Shown here: positions 46,754-57,500 of the stretch, one piece after another | How positions within the stretch are numbered: position 1 is the stretch's first letter | Layout: each line of letters begins with the position of its first letter | Assembly: GCA_022266195.1 (NCBI GenBank) | Contig: WHVY01000004.1 | Location: forward strand, 2,993,501-3,057,500 | Source: Tetranychus cinnabarinus | Lineage: Eukaryota; Arthropoda; Arachnida; Trombidiformes; Tetranychidae | DNA: 64,000 nucleotides | Reading direction: 5' to 3' | Program-made: the position numbers and the translations under genes | Notes under the pieces: generated by a model | Databases searched by the model: none | What the model saw: the letters and a program-made list of their open reading frames with translations, nothing else | Told to the model about the DNA's origin: nothing

Positions 46754-46919
46754 ATGGACCAGAATGAGACTCAGAATGAGTCTCAACCAGTTAAACCGTT
46801 TATTCAATATCAACATCCATCAACCTCCCAGTCTTACATTGACCACCACCATCAACATCATCATCCTTGTCAACTCATTAAACTTGCTTCATTAATCAGG
46901 TTATTAAAGGTAACCCAAT
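46754..46919 (+). CDS. Candidate first exon (weak)
   Basis: ATG 46754 opens MDQNETQNESQPVKPFIQY, a Gln/His/Ser-rich stretch with a HHHQHHHP run. The frame ends at a possible donor, AAAG/GTAACC, near 46914-46919. Upstream lies a TATA box; no downstream exon in this frame was found. Such His/Gln-rich N-termini are common in transcription factors, but that is not evidence of one. Confidence 0.2.
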
Positions 46920-48361
46920 CAATCACCTTGACCATCAATACGAGGTATTAAAAAACAGTATTCATGAATTATCAAGTAAAGCCTTTGTATAGCAACAATC
47001 ATTACAATTACCTTAATATCAAAACACTTTTACAATCACAATCACGATCGATACTTCAATTTATTCACTTTAATTTTTACAATTTAATCGGTTAACCAGC
47101 TTATAACAAGTTGAATATTAAATTTCCTGTCAACCTCTTGATTATTCAAGGATCCATTGAAATGTAGTTTTGTGTGTTTACAATTAATTGCTTTTATTTA
47201 ATTTTAAATTAATTTTAAATTAATTTTTACTTTATACTTTGCTTTACATGATTAGTTTGGGTTGCTAATAATAATCATTTTTCAATTTGACAATCTAATA
47301 AATTGAACCAAGAACAGGAAAATATTACCAGAAATGTAAACCTAAACCAGAAAAATATTTCAAGTAAAAAGCCAAAGGCAAAGTTGAATAAACAATAGCA
47401 TTATTTTTTAATAAAATTGATATTTTGTTTCTCCTTCTCAATTGAATTGTTTTCAGATAAAAGAGAATTGAGTTTACTATTTAATTTTGTAATGATAATA
47501 GCAATAATAACAATGAAATAATTAGGTAAATTGTTATTATTGGTAAAACTTGAATTATGCTTGTTTCTTGTAACTTGTTTTTGCCTTTTCACTTTTACAT
47601 GTATTCTTACATATTTATATATTTTGTACACCTATTTATAAATTTATAATATTATAATATATCATATTAATATCTCAATTCAGGTTTGTTCCGTTTTTAT
47701 CAAATGTGCATAATTATAATAACTTTTGCTTTCATTTATCCACCTTTGGTGATCCAGTAAAAGCAGTCATGGCCATTTTAAGGTGATCCTCTTTAATAAA
47801 CAACAAAATAGACCATGTCAAGCCTTTTGTTTTATCCCAATTTTTGCAGGTCCAATCAATTGATATGTTTCAAGTTTTCCCTCAGGTTGAGCTTCTTCCG
47901 TCTTTTTGATATGGATGATTCCAGATGATTTGTCCAATATTTGTTGGACTCAAAAAACAAATTTCCTATTTGCCAAGAAAATGTTGCTGAAAATGAGAAA
48001 TAGAGAATAATAAAAACAAAATTAGACATTGTTTGCTTATAATAAAAGTTACTCTTGAACAATATATTTCCCTAAAAACATTTGTTTATTCAGGTTTGAC
48101 AGAAAATATGAAAATATTTGACATGAAAGGTTTAAAATGAACAAAAAGAAATGTCATCTTTGATTTGAGAAAAGAACGAATGTTAATACCAATGTGATCA
48201 TGAACAAGGTAGAAGTAACAGTAAACATATTGTAATAAGGGTAACAGATTACAAGTTGTCATGCAAATAGTGAGTTAAGCTTGATACTATTAGAGAACCA
48301 CTTTTTTGATCCACTATTTTTGACCTGACAAAATTTTCATCTTTTGTCAGGAATCATCTTA

Positions 48362-48585
48362 AAGGGTGTTCAATATAATTCGTTCCAAACTGGTGGAGCT
48401 TTAATTATGATAATCACAATCAAAACATGATAAGAAAGATATCCAGAGTAACATTTTACCTTTCATCCTTTACCTCTGTTATTGTGATGTTACACAAGTT
48501 ATCTTTCTTATCATATTTTGATTGTGATTGTGATTATCATAATTTAAGCTCCACCAGTTTGGAATGAATTATATTGAACACCCTT
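48362..48585. mobile_element. Tc1/mariner-type MITE (224 bp)
   Basis: Long terminal inverted repeats of about 85-90 bp start AAGGGTGTTCAATATAATTC and end with the reverse complement (one mismatch, G to A, in the first 25 bases). A TA dinucleotide flanks each end (48360-48361 and 48586-48587), the target duplication typical of Tc1/mariner elements. The unpaired centre is only about 45-50 bp and codes for nothing, so this is a foldback or MITE form. Confidence 0.8.
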
Positions 48586-48670
48586 TAGATCAATAACATT
48601 TACCTTCAACTTTCATCTAGCTTAATAATGTGGTATCAACGGTTAGAAAAAAAAAATAAAAATGACTTAC

Positions 48671-48903
48671 CATTCCAGTTCCTAATGAGTTTAACAGTTT
48701 CTCCGATTTTGTGGGTGTTTTAGCTTTTTTAAGACCCACTTTGGTAAGTAGTTTATTTGACGTTTTATTAGGCGAATGGCCAAACAAACTGGGGGAAGGA
48801 GTTGAACCAAATAAAGCTGCCACAGAAGAACGACGACCTTTGGTTGGTGATATCATTGGAACCGGATTAAAGTCTATCTTTAATTGTGACGTTTTAGATT
48901 CCT
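48671..48903 (-). CDS. Candidate internal exon, Ser/Pro/Lys-rich
   Basis: Between an ACAAAG acceptor near 48904 and the donor GGAATG/GTAAGTC at 48670 the minus strand encodes about 77 residues including MISPTKGRRSSVAALFG and TPSPSLFGHSPNKTSNKL. SP and TP sites with basic residues suggest a nuclear or CDK-regulated protein. A short terminal exon reading QHFLGK then stop lies after TTTTCAG near 47985 and would fit phase 0. I cannot complete the gene or name it. Confidence 0.33.
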
Positions 48904-49680
48904 TTGTAAAAAACGGTTGAAATAAAAAATAAATTAACCTCCATTTTAGTGGGTAAAAGGGATTATGAAGGGAAGGCAACATTTCACTCCCCTTTCACAA
49001 GTAACCAGAAAAATCTTTTTTCTTAATTAACTCTAATCTTCGTAAGATGGCGACTTAAGAGTTTGGCATTAATAAAGCAACCATTGGATTAATGCTAGAA
49101 ATTTTGATCTGAAGCTATCGGAAAACTCATGAAACTAGTGCTAGACGATGATTTAGATAAATCTTGAAATTCGAGTCAGGTTGCCCTCGCTTGTAGTTTC
49201 GTGGAGCCGCGACTTAACGCGCTATCTAAAGCAGAAGAATCTTTAATCTCCAAAGATGGCGTTACTAAATTTCATTAACCTTTGCGTTTTACTGAATTCC
49301 CACAACGGTTAATTATCTCAATGATGACTGTAAGTCAGAATGAAACTCATGAATCGAACATAATAAATCATTTTTAATTTGATAATGATAATTTATAATG
49401 TTATTCAACTATTGTCGACACTTCACTGATGACAAAAATGTCTACGTAATTAATTAACCTTCAAGTAATGTTGGCTAGTAACAGATTTATTATTAGTCTT
49501 GCTAGGATTGATTCAACACTTTTGGAGAACCATTTTTGTGTCAAAATTGAATTATTGTAAGGTAAGCCTCATTTTTGTCATTAAAAAATATAATTAATTG
49601 AATCATCCTTTAACCTTTCTCTTCTATTGCCTGTGTTTTCGTGTATTTTATCTTTAATATAAAATTATTATGGATTTAGT

Positions 49681-50247
49681 CTAATTATGTGTTTGCAAAT
49701 CATCAGTATCACTTACAAGTGAATCAACTGCTGAACAAAGCATGTCATCAGCTGCTCTTGAAATTTTATTGGCAACCCTTTTAATATCATGAGGATTAAT
49801 TGCTGAATGTCGTCTCCTATGGAATTGCTGTAAATCTTGTAAATTAATTGATGAATGGCGACGTTGGTTAAGATTGGATATCTCAGTTGGATTGATGCTT
49901 GAGTGACGGCGGTTGGTTAAGTTGGAGGTTGAATTGACTCGCGACATACTTCGATTATCAACAGTCGGTGAGGAAAGAGCGATTTCAATTCGAGGAATGT
50001 TTATAGCATTATCTGAATGACGACGGGTTTTTAAATTACTTCCAGGTAAACCCAAAAGATTGCTGTTCTCAGGAGAAGAAGGATCAGATACAGATACTTC
50101 ATCGCCCGATTGACGCCGAGATTCAATTTTTAATGTTGGTGGACGTTGAGGATAAAGTGGATTGGTTGGTTGATTAAAATTAATCTCAATTGGAACCCTG
50201 GAAACATCGGATAAAAGAAAGATAGCAATTAGAAACAAAATTTTCAT
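49681..50247 (-). CDS. Secreted-looking protein with RRHS repeats (188 aa)
   Basis: A single exon from ATG 50247. Residues 1-15 (MKILFLIAIFLLSDV) look like a signal peptide. The body has one RRQS and four RRHS/RRRHS motifs; three are in a diverged repeat of about 17 residues built on RRHSSINPTEISNL. The C-terminus ends in an acidic helix. RR-X-S is the protein-kinase-A consensus, surprising in a secreted protein; alternatively the dibasic sites could be processing sites, or the hydrophobic start may be an anchor. No family recognised. It lies about 1 kb from the retroelement, on the same strand. Confidence 0.6.
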   Translation of the reverse strand: MKILFLIAIFLLSDVSRVPIEINFNQPTNPLYPQRPPTLKIESRRQSGDEVSVSDPSSPENSNLLGLPGSNLKTRRHSDNAINIPRIEIALSSPTVDNRSMSRVNSTSNLTNRRHSSINPTEISNLNQRRHSSINLQDLQQFHRRRHSAINPHDIKRVANKISRAADDMLCSAVDSLVSDTDDLQTHN

Positions 50248-51188
50248 CAGTAAACATCTTTAATGCAAGCTAAGTCATTCCCATGAAATTGATTAGTATC
50301 TGAACTTACAATTATGTTATATTATAATATATATTTGTATACCAATGAATCATTGAAAATGAAGTTCAAAAACAAAATTCAAGTCAAAAAATGATGTAAC
50401 ACATAGTTTAAACGACTGATTTTGAACGAAATCAGATCGATGGTTATTCGAAAATTTGATCAACAAATTGATGGTTTGTGAATCTTGGTTTTCATTTCAT
50501 GATTATTTAGCGAGAGAGATTTGAGTGCATAAAGATTTACACATTGAACATTAAAATGAATTAAAATTTCTATCCAATTATTGCTGATAAAACGGAAAGT
50601 TTTCAATATTTTATGAGGGAAAGCATAGGAGTTTAAAGCAGAAAACAAATTTGATTAATTTGTTAGGGATAGAGTATTAATTATCGGAGCGTAGTGAAAC
50701 GAAGTGGAGATTTTAACTCGCACTACCGTAAACTCAGATTCACTTGCAAATTTTTTGTCTGCAAAAATCTCCACAACCGCTGAGCCAAATATCAAGAAAC
50801 TCCAAATAAGAACACAACAGATCATTTTTAAGAACTGAAGTGAAAACCAAAGTTATCGGAGGTCATTTTTCGGGATTTTGACCTTTGACCTAGTATTCTA
50901 GACAAAAAAACATCTTCAAAATAGCAAAAACTAAAATCTATAATGAAATCTGCTATTTTTTGTAGCAAATGCTCATTTTTGTATTATATATTAAGAAGTT
51001 ATCTTATCATAAAAACATTGCAAACTCCATATGTAATGAAAAATGCCAATATTTAATGATGGATAAATATCGCGATTTAACCAGAGAACATAAATTTGAT
51101 TCATTTACGAATCGCTGATAAAATCAATCAATATGTGATTAAACTAATGAGTTAATTTCCATTATCTCTTAGTCGATTGCAAACCTTT
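50248..51188. other. Left flank of the retroelement, old upstream region of copy A
   Basis: Segments near 50490-50530 and 51085-51150 resemble 60540-60860 and 62630-63000, which lie upstream of secreted-family copies B and C (for example TTATTTAGCGAGAGAGATTT, GATAAAATCAATCAATATGT). This was therefore the upstream region of copy A before the element split it off. No gene here. Confidence 0.65.
51185..51188. repeat. Target-site duplication CTTT, left
   Basis: CTTT directly before the left LTR repeats directly after the right LTR at 58926-58929. A 4-bp duplication is typical of Ty3/gypsy elements with this integrase type. Confidence 0.8.
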
Positions 51189-51425
51189 TGCACAGATTAA
51201 TATAACTTTATTTTAAACAACTTTATTGGTTGAGGTACATTTTACTTCTGTCCATATCTCTTTGATTACTGTTTTCATTTTTATAGCGATTTTCACCCCT
51301 TACTCTCTTTTGTCAGATACTTCATAGAATTAATTAATTAGTTATTGAGTGCAAAAAAAAGGGTGCATTAATTTGTTAGGAACAATTCGTTCAGGTTAGC
51401 ATGAATTGCTTTTTCTTTTGTTGCA
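51189..51425 (-). repeat. 3' LTR of the gypsy-type element
   Basis: 237 bp starting TG and ending CA. By eye it is identical to 58689-58925. On the minus strand it carries a TATAAAAA box and two AATAAA signals near its end. Confidence 0.95.
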
Positions 51426-51434
51426 ATTCTCCCC
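51426..51434 (-). other. Polypurine tract
   Basis: On the minus strand the short purine run GGGGAGAA ends one base before the 3' LTR start (TGCAAC), where plus-strand DNA synthesis is primed. Confidence 0.65.
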
Positions 51435-51510
51435 GGGCACTAAAAGATGAAACGTCCTCGCTTTCATTATGATCTAAATATATATTTTTGGTATCCGTCA
51501 TTGGATAATT

Positions 51511-54500
51511 TCATATTTTATAATTTTTTTGTTTCACCATCACCAGAAATTCCCAAGGTAGATGCCAAGTCCAAGACTTAGAATAATTCTCAATTGCTGA
51601 TTGTTGTTCTTTCAAAAGATTGTTCAAAACAATGAACGAGTTTTTTGATCTGGGTGTAAATTTTAATGTAGTTGGAGCGGTTAATTTCATATTTATTATT
51701 TGAGAAAATTCAGATAATTGTGTGTTTGTTATTGCGGAAAAACTTGAAGAAGTGTAGCTTTTTCCACCGATAGTGAAGTTATTATATTGAGATAATCTAA
51801 AAGGGTTTTCAGGGCATATTGATTGGAAATTTGATATTGTTATGTTCTGACCATAGCAATATATCCAATATTCATTGCCAACCGGTTTTATTTGTATATC
51901 CTTTGTGTAAATTTGTTGACTTGCATGGGCGTCCACACAATTTTTTAATTCAAACTTCAAAGGATATTCTTCTAATGTGCATTCTTCAAGATTTGGAATT
52001 ATTGGTCTATTTGTTTTCAATTCATCTGAGTTGACTACACAAATCTGTCTTGTAATTTTATCAACATAGACGTATTTCGGACCAATATATATTTTATCGC
52101 ACACTTTGGTATCATTCTTTAGAATGGTTCTAAAAGCCTCCACCTCAAGTACTTCTTTATTTTCTTCTTGTACTTGCATGGTAAAGTTCAAATTTAAAAC
52201 AATAGTGTCTTCAGTTTCAATTATGTTGGTTTTGATATCTGTAATACTGTCATACATGCATCTTCCATTACATGGGAGTTTAATTTGAAAATATCTAAAG
52301 AAACTTTCCTTGATTATTCCTTTGGGAATATTTCTGTAAAGATCATCCAATTCTTGCATCTGTCGGTTTAATTGATAAACCATCATTGCAGTCGCTGCTG
52401 CTATTTTTGGTACTTGTTCCTTAAGTCTATTTACCTCGGCATGCAACTTGTAAATTGCGTCTTGCGTCTCCTGAAGCATGACTGATTGATGATCTAATAT
52501 TTGTGCTAATCTCTCATCGGTCTGATACGTTTTCCTTAATACCTCTTCTATTTGAGACTTAGAGAAAGAGTCCACCACAAATGTTACAATACTCGTAGTT
52601 CCTAAAATAATTAGAGAACCAAGTGCTACCGTTGCCAAAGTAACCTCTCTCTTTCTTTTTGTATTTTGGTACAGATTAGTATTCATTTGTTTTATGGTTT
52701 CCCACTGATTGAGAAAGTAGCCATCACAAAGTCCTTTTACTAGTGATCTTTGGTAAATAGGGCGAGAGTTATTACACATTTTAGGGAAGTCCTCTGGAGT
52801 GTTAATTCTTGCTATTGTTACTGTATTACAGGGTTGAAATACCCCTTTTGCAATAAATCCACATGCCTCGATTACTTTAGTGCAAAGCTCAGGCAGATTG
52901 TGCACATAAAAATTTTCCTTATTTGTATTTATAATGTGCGTGCATTTTGTTAAATTAAATCTGATTAGTTCATGTTTACATGGAGTTGTTATCCCTAGTG
53001 CTAAATCGATTCTTTGTGTGCCTGAAGTAGGTTTGAACTCCGTTTTTCTCCATAAAGTGAGAGGAGCATCCTCTTGTACAGTGAGAATTGGTTGAAATTG
53101 TAATATTAATAGTAACATAGTAATAAAACTTGTTAGAATTGTTTGTGTCCAATTCTGATTTTGGGGTTTATAATAAGGTTTCAATTGACTCCCATGCGCT
53201 TGTGCAATTGATTCTTGATTTCTTACGTTTCTTATTTTGTAAGTTGTTTCTCCTAATTTATCAATAACCTCATACGGTCCAGTGAATCGCTGTTTAAGTT
53301 TCCTAGGACCAGTAGCTAATTTGTAAAGAACTTTATCTCCTATTTCAAAAATTCTAAGTTTATTAGAGGAGTCATGTTGAACCTTTTGTTGTTCTTTTGA
53401 TTCTGAATTGTATACATTTGCTTGTTCTTGTAGTAGATGCCATTTTTGAATTGAATAACGTACATCGGTTGGGAGTTCTCTCATGTCATTTTTTGTCATT
53501 TCTGTGTCAATAGGAAGTAGTGGCTGACGTCCATATAATAAATAAAAGGGTGATGCTTTTGTTGATTGATTAACACTTGTATTGTAAGCATATGCAATGG
53601 CAGGAATTAGTGTAGCCCACCTTGACTTTTCTTCCTTACAGTAATGGGTCAACATAGTGCATACCGTTTGATTTGCCTTTTCAGTTAATCCATTCGTAGC
53701 TGGATGATAAGTGGTTGAGAAGGACCACCTTGCTCGCATGAATATGGCAATTTGTCTAACAACTGAGGAAATAAAATTCCTTCCTTGATCACTCAATATT
53801 GTTCGAGGACATCCATGTCTCATCATCACTTTGTAGATGAGGAATCTGGCTGTATTTTGAGCAGTCATATCTCGAGTAGCTTGAATCTCTACCCATCTTG
53901 TAAAATAATCAGTGCAAATGATAATGTACTCTTTTCCGTCAGACTTTGGAAAAGGTCCAATTAAATCGATTCCAACTTTGTCAAAAGCATTATTGACAAT
54001 TATTGGTCGTAACGGGGCATCTGCGGTACCAGTCCCTCTTTTATCTAATTGACAAGTTTGACAACATCGCACGTATTTTATAACATCACGAGACATTGTT
54101 GGCCACCAGTAAAATTGTTTAATTTTGTTGTACGTTGAAAATATTCCAGGGTGCCCAGACAAGATTTCATCGTGATGTGATTTCAATATTTCAAGTTTTA
54201 ATGATTCAGGCACAACAATATTTAAATTGTCGCCATAATAGGTTTTTGTTATTTTGTAAAGAATACCATTTGTAATTCGGTATTTATCTAGTTTCTTTCT
54301 TTCCCTCGGACTGAGGTTAATTAAATTATTAAGTTGATTAATGATCCGAACTAACTTGACATCAGTTCTTTGTTTCTCTACTAGATCAAATTCTTCTTCA
54401 ACTAGTGAAGTTACTAGATTTAGGAACATCTCTTCACATTCATCCTTTTGATTATCTTCAAACATTTCCGTCATTGGATAGCGTGACAGACAATCTACAT

Positions 54501-57500
54501 CCAAATGTATTTTCCCAGATTTATATCTGACTACAAAATCATAAGATTGTAATGCCATGGCGTATCGTTGTAACCTTTGTGGTAATTCTTTCTTTTTACT
54601 TATATGACATAAGGCACAGTGATCTGTCAGTACCTCAAAATGTATTCCTTCCAAATAAACATGAAATTTCTGAACTGCCCAAACTATTGCCAAACATTCT
54701 TTATCCGAGACTGGATAATTTAATTCGGCTCCTCGCAAAAGTCTCCTCGCATAAGCAATTGGATGAAACCCGTTTTCATGGTTTTGAAGTAATATTGCTC
54801 CTAAGCCGTAATTTGATGCATCGACTCTTAATTGAGTTTCTTTCTCTCTATCGTAATGAGCAAGAACAGGAGGAGTTGTTAATTTTTCTTTCAAAATATC
54901 GAAGGCATTTTGTTGTTTTTCAGACCATTCAAAAGGTAAATCCTTTTTTGTTAAATTTGTAAGTGGTCTTGCTATTTCTGAAAAATCTCTTATAAACCTG
55001 CGATAATAAGAGCAAAGAGCAACAAATGCTTTTACATCTCTTACTGTTTTTGGAGTTGGAAATTGTTGAACTTTGACAATCTTATCCGGATCAACTTCTT
55101 GTCCCTTTTCACTGACTACGTGTCCTAAGTACAGTATTCGTTTCTTAAAAAAGGAACATTTATTAGGTTTAAGTGTCAAATTCGCATTTTTCAAACGTTC
55201 GAAAATTGTTTCGATTCTCTCAAGATGTTCTTCTTCTGTTTTAGAAAAAATTAATAAATCATCAATAAATATTAGACAAGTATTAAATATTAGCCCATTT
55301 AGGACTCTACTCATCATTCGCATGAAAGAACTTGGACCATTTGCTAAACCGAATGGTAATCTAGTGTATTCGTAAAATCCGTCTGGTGTAATGAAAGCGG
55401 TTTTTGGCTGACTTTCTGGGTCTAAAGCCATTTGATGGTATCCTGATCGCAAATCCAGTAAGGTATAATATTTCATACCATCAAGACTATCTAAGTAAGT
55501 TTGAATATTTGGTAATGGGAATCTATCCTTAACTGTGATTTCATTCAATTTTCTGTAATCTACACAAAGTCTCATTTCATCGGTTCCCTTTTTTGAAACT
55601 AATACTATTGGAGAAGCCCAAGCTGATTCACTTGGAATGGCAATTCCATCTCTCAGAAGGTCTTCAATAGAATTTTGAGCTATCCTTCTTTTATGATCAG
55701 ACATTCTGTAAGGATTTTGATAAATAGGAGGATGATCTCCTGTTTTAATAGTATGATAGTACAAATTACAATATCCCAATTCTTCAGCTGTCACTGCAAA
55801 TACAGATCGATACCTTTTAACAAGATAATCTAGTTGTTCATAAGTGTCAGTGGAAATGTGATCAGAAATTTCTAATTTCATTTCCTTAAGAATACTGAAA
55901 CTAATTTTCTCAAATGGATTGGTTTTTATTTGATCAAATAAATTGTATTCAAATGGTTCAAATTTTGCTTTCAAGCGTTGAATGATTGTTGGGTTTTGTT
56001 TGACCTCAAATAGTTCGTTATCAAACTTTATTTGTTTGGATCGACATTTTATATCTAATCCTGCTGCTGCTAATACATTTTGACCTAATAATGAAGGTAA
56101 ATCATGTGGGAGTTTATTGATTATAATTAAAGGACTTTCCATAATTTTTGTTACATTTCCATCTGAAATAGCGAATTTGACGATAGTCTCTCCTAATACG
56201 TTCAAAGGTTTATTAGCTGCGGTAAGTTGACTTGGTCCAATGTATTCTTCATATGGTATTTGTAATTGATTAACGACCTTTTGTGTTAAAATACTAACTT
56301 CTGCTCCTGTATCAACTAAGCAAAGTATGTCAGTTCCTTTTATTTTAAAATTTGAGAAGATTAAATTTTTCTTCTTCTTTTGTAGTATACTTGAAGCTAC
56401 TGTCAAAATTACTGAATCTTCAAAATTGTGTTCCTCTAATGGCTCACAATTTATTTCTTCAATCGTATTTTTATTTTCATTTTCAAAATCTGTAATAATA
56501 GTAGTTACTATAGGATCATCGTCATTTTCATCATCATCATAAAATTTTGACATAATTGTTTCCAAAATTTTTGGAGATTTTGAGCGAGATTTTCTACCTT
56601 TTCCTTTGTCTGGTTTAGGAGATTTAGAACGTGGTCTACCTCGTTTTGGGGTTTCTTTTTCTTCGTTTGGTTTATACCCTGATGTTGAAGGAATCGGTTG
56701 AATTTCCTCTTTAACTTGTTGTGGTTGAGGAGTGTATTCATAAGGTTTGTGATATCTGGGTAATTGATAAGTAGTTTGTGTGGGATAATTTGGTCTTATT
56801 TGCGGAGGGTTATTATTCCATTGTAAATGTGAAGGTCTACCATTTTTTGACCAGCACACTGTTTCTCTATGGCCTGGTTTTTGGCAAAAACTACAAATTA
56901 TTGGATTGGTTTGAGTTTGTGCTTGTGGAGGAGGCAAATAAGTTTTTCGTTGTGTGGTTTTCATTTTTTCTAGTTTATTGGCTAGATAATCTAAAGCTTT
57001 AGTAAGTTCAGTAACTGTTTCTTTGAGTTCTTCAACATCCTTTTGATTGTGATTAGCGGCTCTCTCTTCTGCTCTCATACAACGTTCAGCTTCTTGTATT
57101 TTTGAAGAAAGATCAGCATTTGGATTTACTTTTAGTAATCCTAATTTTGATCTGATAGATGGACATAAACCGTTATCTATAAAATATTCAACTAAATCAT
57201 CATCCATTTTGGGATTTAATTTTTTACAAATCTTTTTGATTTTGTAAGTATAAGCTAATGCTGATTCTTCAGGTTCTTGAACAGCATTTTTTAATTCATC
57301 ATACAGAGATTTTCTATATCCTGCGGGAACTAGATCTTTAACCATCTTGGTTTTGAATACTTGCATTGTTTCTGGTCTTTGATTAGGTTGTAGAGGTTCT
57401 ATTTCTACATCATACCAGTCAGCTGCTGTCCCTACTAGATAAGTTCTAATAAGTTTCATTTGTTTTTGATCATCCCAATCATTTGCTTTAGCCATAGCTG

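Larger units (their letters stand above)
43342..48361. other. 5-kb gene-poor region
   Basis: AT-rich, rich in ATT/ATC simple stretches. It contains the promoter of the helical-repeat gene at its left edge, one TATA-linked exon candidate (46754-46919) and one weak minus-strand terminal exon candidate (about 47970-47985, see the entry at 48671). Frames at 44178-44453, 44890-45099, 45115-45303 and 47401-47631 look like chance. Confidence 0.45.

Noticed and set aside
47856..48062. Minus-strand frame as a full terminal exon
   Set aside because: Its phase after TTTTCAG does not match the phase-0 donor at 48670; only a much shorter reading would fit, so it is mentioned as weak.
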